Part shown: piece after piece, positions 18,756 through 27,386 of the stretch
Numbering within the stretch: the stretch's first letter is position 1
How the letters are laid out: each line of letters starts with the position of its first letter
Translations under genes and position numbers: made by a program
The notes under the pieces: generated by a model
The model's database searches: none
The model's input: the letters and a program-made list of their open reading frames with translations, nothing else
What the model was told of the DNA's origin: nothing
Assembly: GCF_033095945.1 (NCBI RefSeq)
Contig: NZ_AP026800.1
Coordinates: forward strand, 1,054,001-1,118,000
Direction of reading: 5' to 3'
DNA length: 64,000 nucleotides
Source: Bombiscardovia apis
Lineage (GTDB): Bacteria; Actinomycetota; Actinomycetes; Actinomycetales; Bifidobacteriaceae

Positions 18756-18816
18756 GCGTACATGATGAGGAGGGTAAGGAGAGGAGGTAGGGTGAGCAGG
18801 GAGGGGGGATACAGTT

Positions 18817-18849
18817 GTGGGGTTGCGTATATGATTTACGCAACCCCAC
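18817..18849 (-). terminator. Perfect 13-bp stem-loop after rplY
   Basis: GTGGGGTTGCGTA (18817-18829) pairs perfectly with TACGCAACCCCAC (18837-18849) across seven bases, 50 bases past the rplY stop. There is no U-tract on the minus strand. It is a strong stem, likely a 3' end or termination signal. Confidence 0.65.
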
Positions 18850-18899
18850 GTTGGTGAACAAGCGAGCTGAGCTCAACCAGTCACTGGAGCCTTAGAAAC

Positions 18900-19538
18900 T
18901 TACTCGGCAGCCTTTTCGTCAGCGGCAGGAGCAGCGGCCTCAGCAGGAGCGTCGCCTTCAGCGGTCTCGGTGCCCGCAGAAGTCGAAGCAGCTTCTTCCT
19001 TGGGAACTTCTACCGTGACGATTGAATCTTCAAGGCTATCAATGACCAATTCTGCGCCCTCAGGAAGAACGAGATCCTTGGCCAGAACCTTGTCGCCATC
19101 TGCGAGGCCGTCAACACTAACCTCGATACGCTCAGGCAGGTTGGTCACATCTGCACGAACCTGGAGGTTCTGCATATCGATGAATGCAACAGCAGCACCC
19201 TTAGTAACACCCTGAATGAATACAGGAACGTCGACAACAACCTTCTCGCCGGCGCGCACTTCGTAGAAATCAATGTGCTCAACCTGGCGCTTAACAGGAT
19301 TGCGCTGAACATCCTTGACCACGGCCATCTTAGTTTCGTTGCCGAACTTAATAGTGAACAGCGCGTTTGCACGACGCAACGCGAGGGTGGTCTCCTTCAT
19401 TGGCAGCTTAACGAATGAAGGCTCAGTGCCACCGGCATAAATGGTTGCCGGAATCTGCTTTGCCACTCGCATACGGCGGGCAACACCCTTGCCGAACTCG
19501 TTGCGAACTTCACCCTCAAGAGTAATAGTATTTGCCAT
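18900..19538 (-). CDS. rplY: 50S ribosomal protein L25, general-stress (CTC) form
   Basis: L25 binds 5S rRNA. The 212-residue length marks the long CTC form: an N-terminal 5S-binding domain starting ANTITLEGEVRNEFGKG, then a C-terminal beta domain (about 95-185) with RIEVSVDGLADGDKVLAKDL. An Ala/Glu-rich acidic tail of about 35 residues ends in EKAAE. ATG at 19538 has GGAG upstream, and the ten residues before it are not part of the family. The 5' leader contains a distal inverted repeat (19571-19635). It is monocistronic in appearance. Confidence 0.95.
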   Translation of the reverse strand: MANTITLEGEVRNEFGKGVARRMRVAKQIPATIYAGGTEPSFVKLPMKETTLALRRANALFTIKFGNETKMAVVKDVQRNPVKRQVEHIDFYEVRAGEKVVVDVPVFIQGVTKGAAVAFIDMQNLQVRADVTNLPERIEVSVDGLADGDKVLAKDLVLPEGAELVIDSLEDSIVTVEVPKEEAASTSAGTETAEGDAPAEAAAPAADEKAAE

Positions 19539-19939
19539 AATCTCTCCTTGTTCGAATCTCTTATGCAATAACTCGGCGCTTCAACGCGTCGGATTGCTCG
19601 CCGAACTACTTGATAGGCAAACCATCACGCCGAGTCGATAACGGATATGTCATCACAACACACCCCTCGCCAAAGCAACATTTATAAGTCTACCACGAAC
19701 CCTCGCTAAAACCCCACCCCTACGTGTACAGATCGTCTTACGAGCACCACGTATAAACCAACATGCCCCAACAATCAGCGCAGGGCCCGTTCACCACAGG
19801 ATCCGCGCAATGTTGGTGTAAGGAAATACATGGTTCAATCTATCAACACAACTCAAGATTCAACCACATCCACGCCTAGCATCAACCCGGGCTTGCTGCT
19901 TTATCTCAGTGTTCCTTATATTCGCCCGAATCTTGTGCT
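19539..19939. other. 401-base intergenic region upstream of rplY
   Basis: Apart from the candidate leader stem, this gap shows nothing I can assign. A small plus-strand frame from 19830 overlaps the neighbouring gene antisense and has no family signature, so it is left out. Confidence 0.5.
19571..19635 (-). promoter_or_regulatory. Candidate structured leader of rplY
   Basis: ACTCGGCG (19571-19578) and CGCCGAGT (19628-19635) close an 8-bp stem 33 bases upstream of the rplY start, with a further short TCGG/CCGA stem inside. Ribosomal protein genes are often controlled by such leaders, and an L25 leader is known in gammaproteobacteria. I cannot show that this one binds L25. Confidence 0.3.
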
Positions 19940-21100
19940 TTATTCGGCCTTGCCTGCGCTACCATCGACAGTGTTTGTCTTACCAACGGCACCGGCTGAA
20001 GGAGAGGAGGTTTGAGCGCCAAATCCGCCTTGTTGTTGTTTCTCTTGCTCCGACTGACCTGACTGGCTCTGCTGACTCTTTTGGCTCTGACCAGAGCTTG
20101 GGGTGGCGCTGGGAGTGGCTTGCTCACCGGGGCGAGCAGACTGGCTGGCTTGTTGACTTGGCTGATTATTTTCTGTGCTCGAGGACGAGGAAGTCGAAGA
20201 TGCCGAGGGCGAAGGTGTTGCACTAGTAGACGGAGACGGATTCGTGCTCTGGGGCGAGGTCTTCTCATTACCGTCAGGAGATTGGCTTGGCGCACTTTGC
20301 TGCTGTGAGGGCACAGACGTGTCAGGCGTTTGCACGCTCTGTGATGGGCTGACAATATTGCGCACAACCTGGTCAGTACCTTCACCTCGAGTAAGTAGGT
20401 TAATTACCACAGCAGAAAGAAGAACGGACACCAAAGCGCTCACCACAGATACCACAATTACCATCTGCTTTTTACGCTGTACAGAAGTGTGAGCAGGTGT
20501 CACAACACTCTCTAGGCGCACGCGACTTTGAGACGATTGGGCAGTTGAAATCTGACCGGAGCGAGATGAACGAGCCGAGCGTGGCACAGCTGAACCATGC
20601 TCATACGGCTCAGCAATTGGAACGAATACCTTGGTATCGTCGTGGTCTACTCGCTTGGGCATGATGGAAGTTTGATCATCCTCATTTTGGGCTGGCCCAG
20701 ACTCACCATACGCACCTGCAGCACTAGAGCCCACACTACTAGATATCCTCCCCTGCAGATTTATAGCAGCTTGCGGAATCAAAACTTGCGTTTGCTTATC
20801 TAGGATTTGTGCCGCAGTCTCCTCGTGCCTAGGCGCGCGCGAACCTGTACCACGTTCACTAACTTCTACGTGTTCTTCTTCACCGTCAGGACTAATAACA
20901 GTTTCCTGGATTTTTTGTGTCGAGGCGTCTAAGACGTTCTTGTAGAGTTGAGAAGCAACAGCCGAGACGATTGAACCCACTGCCACGCCGATAGCAGAAC
21001 CAGCTATGCCGATCTTTGCAGCGAGGAAGAAAGAAGTGACCGCAGCAAGTGCGCCCGCAAACACCTGTGCCCAAGACAAGTCCTGGAAGAACTTTTTCAC
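19940..21100 (-). CDS. Two-segment membrane protein with long Ser/Pro/Gln-rich tail, uncharacterised
   Basis: The 386-residue product starts KKFFQDLSWAQVFAGALAAVTSFFLAAK and has a glycine-rich hydrophobic N-terminus (about 10-50). A polar cytoplasmic region follows to about 205, then a membrane segment (VIVVSVVSALVSVLLSAVVI, about 214-233). The exposed tail of about 150 residues is very rich in Ser, Gln, Pro and Thr and looks disordered. I do not recognise a characterised family. The tail suggests a wall-spanning segment. GTG start follows GGAAGGAG. It ends the gene series that begins with prs, but a 140-base gap separates it from the histidine phosphatase gene. Confidence 0.7.
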   Translation of the reverse strand: MKKFFQDLSWAQVFAGALAAVTSFFLAAKIGIAGSAIGVAVGSIVSAVASQLYKNVLDASTQKIQETVISPDGEEEHVEVSERGTGSRAPRHEETAAQILDKQTQVLIPQAAINLQGRISSSVGSSAAGAYGESGPAQNEDDQTSIMPKRVDHDDTKVFVPIAEPYEHGSAVPRSARSSRSGQISTAQSSQSRVRLESVVTPAHTSVQRKKQMVIVVSVVSALVSVLLSAVVINLLTRGEGTDQVVRNIVSPSQSVQTPDTSVPSQQQSAPSQSPDGNEKTSPQSTNPSPSTSATPSPSASSTSSSSSTENNQPSQQASQSARPGEQATPSATPSSGQSQKSQQSQSGQSEQEKQQQGGFGAQTSSPSAGAVGKTNTVDGSAGKAE

Positions 21101-21240
21101 TCCTGCTCCTTCCGTACCCGTTCAAAGTACGTTATTCATCAAGGAATGTAACCACTCATCTGAGTGATTACCTCGTGTTGAATCATGCTAGCGCTTGAAC
21201 AGGCGGACTCGCCGAAGCCAGCAAAACGTCTACACAGGTT

Positions 21241-21984
21241 TTACTGCCGGAGCATTTCGTTGCCAGGATTGTTCCAATCCACTACACGAGCAATGACTGG
21301 TCCTCGATTGTAGTCGAGTAAAGCCCAGCGAATGCCCTCTTCTGCTACAAACCTTGGTACGAAGTGGGCCCAGTGAGCGTTGCGCACCGACCCTAAACTC
21401 GCGTTTTCCTCGTGAACCTGCGTGAGCCCCATAAGCGCTTGGATAGTCTGGGCAATCCAAGAACCGTGCGAGAAGATAAACAAATCTGTTTGCTCGTCTG
21501 CCTTGGCAATCCAATCTTCCAAGGCTTGAAGACCACGTCTACCGACAGCAACTTTAGACTCCGCCCCGTGTTTCAGCTCTCCCCCAGCAGACAGCATCCA
21601 CAACCGGTAATCCTCAGGCCAGCGCTCCTGAACCTGCTCGGGAGTGATGCCCTCCCATTCACCAAAATTGCGCTCGCGAACCCGTTCATCTGGATAGACT
21701 TCTAAGCCCAAAGGACTGGCGAAAGCCTGCGCAGTAGAGAACGCCCGAGACAAATTAGAAGCCACGACAAGCTGCCGACGCTCCGGAAAGGGATCAACGT
21801 ATTCTGCGCGCAAAGCATGAGCGGTTCGCGCTGCCTGCCACCGGCCGACATCGTTGAGAGCAATATCAGTTTGGCCTTGCATACGGTGAGCTGCATTGTA
21901 GGCAGTTTGGCCATGTCGCACCATGACAATACTACGTGCATGGTGTTCTGTCATAGCCATTGCTGCCCCTACGCTCTCGTTCAT
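21241..21984 (-). CDS. Histidine phosphatase (phosphoglycerate-mutase-like)
   Basis: The 247-residue protein has the catalytic VMVRHGQTAYNAAHRMQG at about residues 21-38 and the second motif FSHGSW at about 173-178, with ERNFGEWEG between them. It belongs to the histidine phosphatase superfamily in the GpmB/CobC-like branch rather than glycolytic phosphoglycerate mutase. Its ATG overlaps the rsfS stop as ATGA (21981-21984), so the two are translationally coupled. Homologues are often next to rsfS in actinobacteria and their substrate is unsettled; glucosyl-3-phosphoglycerate phosphatase is one known role in the family. Confidence 0.85.
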   Translation of the reverse strand: MNESVGAAMAMTEHHARSIVMVRHGQTAYNAAHRMQGQTDIALNDVGRWQAARTAHALRAEYVDPFPERRQLVVASNLSRAFSTAQAFASPLGLEVYPDERVRERNFGEWEGITPEQVQERWPEDYRLWMLSAGGELKHGAESKVAVGRRGLQALEDWIAKADEQTDLFIFSHGSWIAQTIQALMGLTQVHEENASLGSVRNAHWAHFVPRFVAEEGIRWALLDYNRGPVIARVVDWNNPGNEMLRQ

Positions 21985-22400
21985 TCGGATGCCGGTGCGA
22001 TCTCCCCATTAGACTCTGTACTCTGAGAGAAGAGAGGATGCTCAAGCTGCAAGTCAATGGGCACACTGTCTTTCCAGAGGCGCTCCATATCGTAGAACTT
22101 ACGAGATTCCTTGTGCATGATATGAACCACGAAATCAGAATAATCAAGCAGAATCCAGCGGGCTTCTTCAACTCCCTCGCGTGCAGATGGCTTAAGACCA
22201 AGTTGAACTTGGAGCTCGCGCTCGACTTTGTCCGCAATTGAAAGAACCTGACGTTCATTGTCACCACTGGCAACCAAAAATGCGTCTGTTATAAACAGTG
22301 TTTCACTCACATCGAAAGCGATAATATCAATCGCCTTCGCTTCATTTGCAGCCTTTGCAGCCACTCGTACAGCGTCAATAGAACTTTCTAGTGCTGGCAC
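21981..22400 (-). CDS. rsfS: Ribosome silencing factor
   Basis: RsfS (RsfA/Iojap) binds L14 on the 50S subunit and blocks subunit joining in starvation. The 139-residue protein contains the core pattern AIDIIAFDVSE, FLVASGDNERQVLSIADKV, EGVEEARWILLDYSDFVVHI and FYDMERLW. GTG start with AAGGTG upstream. It sits between glmU and a coupled histidine phosphatase gene, an arrangement common in this group. Confidence 0.95.
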   Translation of the reverse strand: MPALESSIDAVRVAAKAANEAKAIDIIAFDVSETLFITDAFLVASGDNERQVLSIADKVERELQVQLGLKPSAREGVEEARWILLDYSDFVVHIMHKESRKFYDMERLWKDSVPIDLQLEHPLFSQSTESNGEIAPASE

Positions 22401-22467
22401 TGTTTCACCTTCTCACCTTCTACGAAACTCTCATCCCGTATTTTGTACCGCTTATATAACTTCTTTT

Positions 22468-23898
22468 TTACTCTTGTGAAGATTGATCACTGCTATCCTC
22501 AGCTTGGCGCTCCCAAGACGGCTGCCAGTGTTCAATCGTATGCTGCGTATTCTCGGAATAGACCATGGCACCATCTGGAACCTGATGACGAATAACCGAA
22601 CCTGCTCCTGTCGTAACTCCATCGCCAACGCTTACTGGCGCTACAAAAAGATTACCAGCACCAACGTGGACATCAGAGCCAATCTCAGTGCGATTCTTAT
22701 GAACTCCGTCATAGTTAGCGGTAATAGTGCCGCCGCCGACGTTACTGTGCTTTCCGATATGGGCATCGCCAACATAGGATAGGTGCGGAATTTTGCTGCC
22801 TTCGTCAATCTGAGCCTTTTTCATCTCGACGAAAGCGCCGGCTTTGGTGTTATCTGCGAGCTCATTACCAGCTCGCAGATACGTCCACGGGCCGATGTTT
22901 GCGCAGGCACCTATGCTGCTATCTTGCACGCGAGAACGCTCAACTTCGGCTCCTTGGCCAATACGTGCGTCGATAAGCGTGGTGTACGGACCCACCACGG
23001 CCTCTTCAGCAATCGTGGTGTGCCCTTGTAAGAAGCAGCCTGGAAGTATTACAGCATCTTGCGAGATAGTCACATCGTCTTCAATCCAAGTAGTTGTTGG
23101 GTCAACAATAGTGACACCTTCACGCATCCAGTACTCGCATATACGCATGTTGTGGGCCTGGGCAAGGTGCGCGAGCTGAACTCGGTCGTTGACGCCTTCA
23201 ACACTCAAGGGGTCTGGAGCTGCGTAAGCACCAACACGACCGAGTGAACGGGCTGCTTCAAGTGCATCTGTGAGATAGAACTCACCTTGCACATTTTTGT
23301 TGTTCAAACCAGAAATAGCTTGGATAAGCACTTGAACGTCGAAAACGTATACGGAGGTGTTGACCTCGTTGACTTTAAGTTCGGTTCCAGTGGCGTCTTT
23401 TTGCTCGACAATACGCAGTACTTGACCATCTTGGTCTCGAATAATGCGGCCATATCCGTTGGGATCGCTCAGCCGAGTTGTCAGTACCGTGGCACCGTCG
23501 GCTTGGGTCTTGTGGAAGTCCACTAGTCCTTGCAAAGTCTGGGTATCAAGCAAAGGCATATCAGAGGCGACAATAAGAACCGTTCCGTCACTGTCAATAC
23601 GATCTGAGAGTGCACTCAATGCGCACTGCACAGCCCGTCCAGTACCGGGAATCTCATCTTGCTCAACAATGGTGACTTGCTTGTTGTAGCTACGCGCGGC
23701 CTGTGCCACCCTCTGAGCTTGGTAGCGCACCACTAAGCTCAAAATATCAGGATTGAGCTCCCCTACCGAGTCCATGACCCTGTTGAGGAAGGTTTTACCT
23801 GCTAATTCGTGCAGAACCTTAGGCTTTGAAGAACGCATACGCGTACCTTCTCCAGCTGCCAAGATAATAGCGGCCGACACAGCCCTTGCGCTGCTCAA
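22468..23898 (-). CDS. glmU: Bifunctional UDP-GlcNAc pyrophosphorylase / GlcN-1-P acetyltransferase
   Basis: GlmU makes UDP-N-acetylglucosamine for peptidoglycan. The N-terminal uridylyltransferase carries LAAGEGTRMRSSKPKVLH (about 13-30). The C-terminal left-handed beta helix (about 255-440) carries the hexapeptide repeats and GGGTITANYDGVHKNRT at about 378-394 with the catalytic His and Lys region. The 476-residue length is normal. The start is TTG at 23898, overlapping the HAD gene stop as TTGA, with GGGGAAG seven bases upstream. The TTG start and the overlap imply coupling to the upstream gene. Confidence 0.97.
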   Translation of the reverse strand: MSSARAVSAAIILAAGEGTRMRSSKPKVLHELAGKTFLNRVMDSVGELNPDILSLVVRYQAQRVAQAARSYNKQVTIVEQDEIPGTGRAVQCALSALSDRIDSDGTVLIVASDMPLLDTQTLQGLVDFHKTQADGATVLTTRLSDPNGYGRIIRDQDGQVLRIVEQKDATGTELKVNEVNTSVYVFDVQVLIQAISGLNNKNVQGEFYLTDALEAARSLGRVGAYAAPDPLSVEGVNDRVQLAHLAQAHNMRICEYWMREGVTIVDPTTTWIEDDVTISQDAVILPGCFLQGHTTIAEEAVVGPYTTLIDARIGQGAEVERSRVQDSSIGACANIGPWTYLRAGNELADNTKAGAFVEMKKAQIDEGSKIPHLSYVGDAHIGKHSNVGGGTITANYDGVHKNRTEIGSDVHVGAGNLFVAPVSVGDGVTTGAGSVIRHQVPDGAMVYSENTQHTIEHWQPSWERQAEDSSDQSSQE

Positions 23899-24692
23899 AT
23901 CTCTACTTCCCCAGTTTCAGCAATGGTAATCAAATTCTGAATGGAGTCGACAACCTGATCTGGTCGGAAGGGGAAGGTTTCAACCTGCTTACGGTGTGTA
24001 ATACCGGTCAAAACCAAGAAAGTATTCAAACCGGCTTCGACACCAGCGACAACGTCCGTATCCATTCGATCGCCAATCATGGCTGTAGTCTCGGAATGTC
24101 CGCCGACTCGGTTAAGAGCGGTACGGAACATAATGGGATTTGGCTTACCGACGAAGTATGGCTCGCGGTTTGTTGCCTTGGTAACCAAAGCTGCTACGGA
24201 ACCAGCTGCGGGCAGAATGCCTGAATCGCTGGGACCGGTCGCATCTGGGTTCGTGCAAATAAAACGCGCACCACCAAGAATAAGTCGAATTGCTGTAGTA
24301 ATCGACTCGAAGGAATAGGTGCGAGTCTCACCTAAGATTACGTAATCGGGATCGGTGTCTGAAAGAATATAACCGGCCTCGTGTAGAGCGGTCGTTAATC
24401 CTGCCTCACCGATCACGTAGGCAGAGCCATGTGGGATAGTCCTTGCGCAGAAGTCTGCGGTAGCCAAGGCAGACGTCCAGATGTTTTCTTCCGGTACATC
24501 GATACCAGAACGACCTAAACGAGCAGATAAATCCCTAGGTGTGTAAACCGGATTGTTGGTAAGAACTAAGAACCTTCGATCGTTTGCTTTTAGCGTTTCG
24601 ATGAATTCTGCTGCGCCAGGCAGCGCGGTGTTCTCATGTACGAGAACACCGTCCATATCAGTAAGCCAGGTCTCGATCTTCTTGACTGCCAA
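23895..24692 (-). CDS. HAD-IIA (NagD-like) sugar phosphatase
   Basis: The enzyme has the HAD nucleophile motif WLTDMDGVL at about residues 9-17, VLTNNP, FICTNPDATGPSD, FVGKPNPIMF and MIGDRMDTDV, giving the class IIA order of motifs. NagD-type enzymes dephosphorylate sugar or nucleotide monophosphates; the exact substrate is not readable. The frame stays open to 24857, but that stretch is the tRNA-Gln gene. TTG at 24692 follows AAGGA at six bases and gives a normal 265 residues. Its stop overlaps the glmU start. Confidence 0.92.
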   Translation of the reverse strand: MAVKKIETWLTDMDGVLVHENTALPGAAEFIETLKANDRRFLVLTNNPVYTPRDLSARLGRSGIDVPEENIWTSALATADFCARTIPHGSAYVIGEAGLTTALHEAGYILSDTDPDYVILGETRTYSFESITTAIRLILGGARFICTNPDATGPSDSGILPAAGSVAALVTKATNREPYFVGKPNPIMFRTALNRVGGHSETTAMIGDRMDTDVVAGVEAGLNTFLVLTGITHRKQVETFPFRPDQVVDSIQNLITIAETGEVEI

Positions 24693-24760
24693 ACTGCTTC
24701 CTTTCGGTTGGCCGCCGACCTGTCCTAGGGCTTGCCCCGAAGGGATCGGCAAGCTGCAAG

Positions 24761-24831
24761 CTCCCCCACCTGGATTCGAACCAAGACTAAAGGTTCCAAA
24801 GACCCGTGTGCTGCCATTACACCATGGGGGA
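24761..24831 (-). tRNA. tRNA-Gln, anticodon TTG
   Basis: Reading the minus strand from 24831, the acceptor stem TCCCCCA/TGGGGGA, D arm, anticodon loop CTTTGGA (anticodon TTG), and T arm CTTGG-TTCGAAT-CCAGG all fit, with G as discriminator. The anticodon stem is a little weak at its outer pairs. No CCA is encoded. The gene lies between prs and the HAD gene and is in the same direction, so it may be excised from their transcript. Confidence 0.92.
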
Positions 24832-24878
24832 AAGGCAGGTTGCCCTGCCAAGTTCAATTATGACATATCCCCTCGATA

Positions 24879-24900
24879 CGCCACGCACTTGCGCGTGGCG
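24879..24900 (-). terminator. Stem-loop after prs
   Basis: CGCCACGC (24879-24886) pairs with GCGTGGCG (24893-24900) over a six-base loop, just past the prs stop. It has no U-tract. It may separate prs from the tRNA or mark a processing site. Confidence 0.45.
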
Positions 24901-24909
24901 CGCGAGAAA

Positions 24910-25926
24910 TCAAGCAAAAAGGAAGCCTTGCCCGTGATGGGATGGATAGTTGTCGAAGAGCTTAGCCACGGAACCATCTTCGAATACTGCACGAATTGCT
25001 GAACCCAGCAGAGGCGCAATCGAGAGTACTGTCAGGTTATCCCAACGCTTCTCTTCAGGAATCGGCACGGTGTCAGTAAGTACCACTTCGCGGGCGTCAC
25101 AATTCTTTAGACGCTCGACAGCCGGCCCAGAAAGCACACCGTGAGTAGCTACGATAGTGATGGAGTTTGCTCCAGCTTCGCGTAATACCGAGCAAGCTTG
25201 AGCAATAGTGCCGCCTGTATCAATCAAATCATCAACCAAGACGCAGTCGAGCCCCTTCACATCGCCGACTACACGATTAGCCACTGCTTTGTTGGGCTGA
25301 GTGATGTCACGGGTCTTGTGAATAAAGGCCAGAGGAACGCCACCCAAGCGCTGAGCCCACTGCTCGGCCACGCGGATACGACCAGCATCGGGAGAAACTA
25401 CGGCAACATTGGACAAGTCCAAGCGATCGCGAACATAGTCAACCAAGACAGGCATAGCAATCAGGTGGTCAACAGGACCATCAAAGAATCCTTGAGACTG
25501 AGAGGCATGCAGGTCTACTGACATGATGCGGTCAGCACCCGCCGTCTTGAGCAAGTCAAACATCAAGCGACAAGAAATAGGCTCGCGGCCCAAGTGCTTC
25601 TTGTCTTGACGAGAATAGCCCAACAGGGGGCAAACTGCCGTGATAGAACGAGCTGATGCCCGCTTGAGCGCGTCAATCATGATGAGCTGCTCCATGATTG
25701 ATTTATTGATCGGATCGGCGTGGCTCTGAAGCACGAACACATCGGCTCCACGCACAGACTCCGTATACCGCACATACATCTCACCGTTTGCAAAGTCGTA
25801 AGCGGTGGTCTCTAACACTTCGATACCCAGCTGCGCGGCCACCTCTGTAGCCAGCTTGGGGTGGGTCCTGCCCGTAACGAGGATGAGGTTTTTACCGGGC
25901 CTGCCTTTGAGGATTGTGCTCACCAT
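24910..25926 (-). CDS. prs: Ribose-phosphate pyrophosphokinase
   Basis: Prs makes PRPP from ribose 5-phosphate and ATP for nucleotide, His, Trp and NAD synthesis. The 338-residue product has FANGEMYVRY, RQDKKHLGREPIS, MSVDLHASQSQGFFDGPVDHL, VVSPDAGRIRVAEQ and the PRPP loop VLVDDLIDTGGT. ATG at 25926 is used by homologues, although the following GTG has better spacing from GGAG. The PRPP it makes also feeds NAD synthesis (nadD, nadK and nadE are in this window). Confidence 0.97.
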   Translation of the reverse strand: MVSTILKGRPGKNLILVTGRTHPKLATEVAAQLGIEVLETTAYDFANGEMYVRYTESVRGADVFVLQSHADPINKSIMEQLIMIDALKRASARSITAVCPLLGYSRQDKKHLGREPISCRLMFDLLKTAGADRIMSVDLHASQSQGFFDGPVDHLIAMPVLVDYVRDRLDLSNVAVVSPDAGRIRVAEQWAQRLGGVPLAFIHKTRDITQPNKAVANRVVGDVKGLDCVLVDDLIDTGGTIAQACSVLREAGANSITIVATHGVLSGPAVERLKNCDAREVVLTDTVPIPEEKRWDNLTVLSIAPLLGSAIRAVFEDGSVAKLFDNYPSHHGQGFLFA

Positions 25927-26034
25927 ATCTCCAAACGTTGGTGTCGTTGAAGCAACACTCCTATGGTAGCCAGCGAGCGTGACAGAGTGAGCATCTTTCG
26001 CGACACCCCTTCCCCCAGCTCACAGCTGAGCGCT

Positions 26035-26781
26035 TTACTCACTCCTAGCACTCGGATACAGTCCGTGCTTATTAATATATTGCACTACACCGTCGGGAAC
26101 TAAATACCACACTGGCATCCGCTCAGCAGCGCGTTTGCGCACATCAGTTGAAGATATGGCAAGAGCTGGAATTTCAATCATATCGACCGCTTGTTTGGGT
26201 AGTTCCAGCCCCGAAAGTGTCGACGAATAACCAGGCCTAGAAACGGCCACGAAATTCGCCAAACTCCACATTTGATTGGCGTCTTTCCAACGCATGATTT
26301 CTGCAATTGCATCAGCACCAGTGATGAAGAATAGCTCACAATCAGGGCGAAGAGCGTGAATATCTCGCAAGGTATCGACAGTGTAAGTAACTCCCGGCCG
26401 GTCAATATCGACTCGAGAAACAGTGAATTTGGGATTCGAAGCAGTTGCGATAACCGTCATCAGGTAGCGGTCTTCCGCGTTTGTAACTTGCTTGCGAAGC
26501 TTAAAAACTGGTCGACCAGTAGGCACAAAAATAACTTCGTCGAGATCGTAAACCCAAGCTACCTCGGAAGCTGCTACTAAATGCCCGTTGTGAATGGGGT
26601 CGAAAGTACCACCCATAATCCCAACTCGCCGCTGCTTATGCCTGTGGTGTGCATGTACAGGCCTTTGAACCGGTTCAGCGATGTCTAAGTCCTGAGCCAT
26701 CGCTTCGGGACTGAGTTGTGCCATTCGGCGCTTGTTGCTCAGAGCAGACGAGGCTTTGCGATTCTGGTCAGACGAACTCAT
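26035..26781 (-). CDS. nadD: Nicotinate-nucleotide adenylyltransferase
   Basis: NadD joins ATP and nicotinate mononucleotide to give deamido-NAD. The nucleotidyltransferase motif [11 protein letters not shown] is at about residues 57-67 and [11 protein letters not shown] near the end. The protein has about 50 extra residues before the catalytic fold, which usually starts at RRVGIMGG; they are polar and basic. The ATG overlaps the previous stop as ATGA (26778-26781), so it is coupled to the uncharacterised gene upstream. The start is therefore well supported despite the extension. Confidence 0.95.
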   Translation of the reverse strand: MSSSDQNRKASSALSNKRRMAQLSPEAMAQDLDIAEPVQRPVHAHHRHKQRRVGIMGGTFDPIHNGHLVAASEVAWVYDLDEVIFVPTGRPVFKLRKQVTNAEDRYLMTVIATASNPKFTVSRVDIDRPGVTYTVDTLRDIHALRPDCELFFITGADAIAEIMRWKDANQMWSLANFVAVSRPGYSSTLSGLELPKQAVDMIEIPALAISSTDVRKRAAERMPVWYLVPDGVVQYINKHGLYPSARSE

Positions 26782-27386
26782 AGGCTGGCAGACTCCTCGT
26801 TGCCATTTTGTTGAGCGTTTTCCGCTGCTAAGTTGGCAGAGAGGCCAGTGCCCACGTGGGTATGCAAATCGACTTCGCTGGAGGCTTCTTGCATTTCCTT
26901 CACTTCCTCGGGAGATGTCACTTGATCTGGGTCGATACGACTCATGTCTTCATTCCATTCCTGCTGCACCACTTGATGAATCTCCTGATAGGTGGGCAGC
27001 GGGAAGTCTGGCTGATAGTGCCGACGCACCTGAGCCACGCACTCAGTAATCATCACCAAAGTCTGTGACAGCTGGTCAATCTCGCCATCGCACTCCTGCT
27101 TTCGGAAGAGTGGGATCTTGTCTTCCATCTCAGAGATGACCTTGCGGACCTGATCTAGCTGAACCTCGTCCAAATCGACGACTTGCTCGGCATCTTCATC
27201 GGGCCAACCAATCAGTACAGCATCAGCATATTCCAAGCAGGCTCGCTGGTCTGCGGTAGGAATGCCATCCTCAATTTGAACCAAGTAAACGTAGCGCAGT
27301 TGGCTGAGGCGCTCAGAAGCCACACGCAGCCAAATTTTTGGGTTCCCCGCTTCTTTGGCCTTGAGCTCTTCGACGTTCTCGTTCAC
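26778..27386 (-). CDS. Uncharacterised acidic protein between proA and nadD
   Basis: I do not recognise a characterised family. The 202-residue product begins [18 protein letters not shown]. It is acidic, without membrane segments, and predicted mostly helical, with [48 protein letters not shown] and a low-complexity tail. GTG at 27386 overlaps the proA stop as GTGA, and its own stop overlaps the nadD start as ATGA. This double overlap fixes the start and indicates translational coupling of three genes. It may be a cytosolic helper, but nothing in the sequence says what it does. Confidence 0.75.
   Translation of the reverse strand: MNENVEELKAKEAGNPKIWLRVASERLSQLRYVYLVQIEDGIPTADQRACLEYADAVLIGWPDEDAEQVVDLDEVQLDQVRKVISEMEDKIPLFRKQECDGEIDQLSQTLVMITECVAQVRRHYQPDFPLPTYQEIHQVVQQEWNEDMSRIDPDQVTSPEEVKEMQEASSEVDLHTHVGTGLSANLAAENAQQNGNEESASL

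Larger units (their letters stand above)
18504..18899. other. 396-base intergenic region between ilvE and rplY
   Basis: It holds the ilvE promoter region, inverted-repeat copy G, a purine-rich stretch (about 18765-18810) and the stem after rplY. No open frame of merit was found. Confidence 0.5.
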
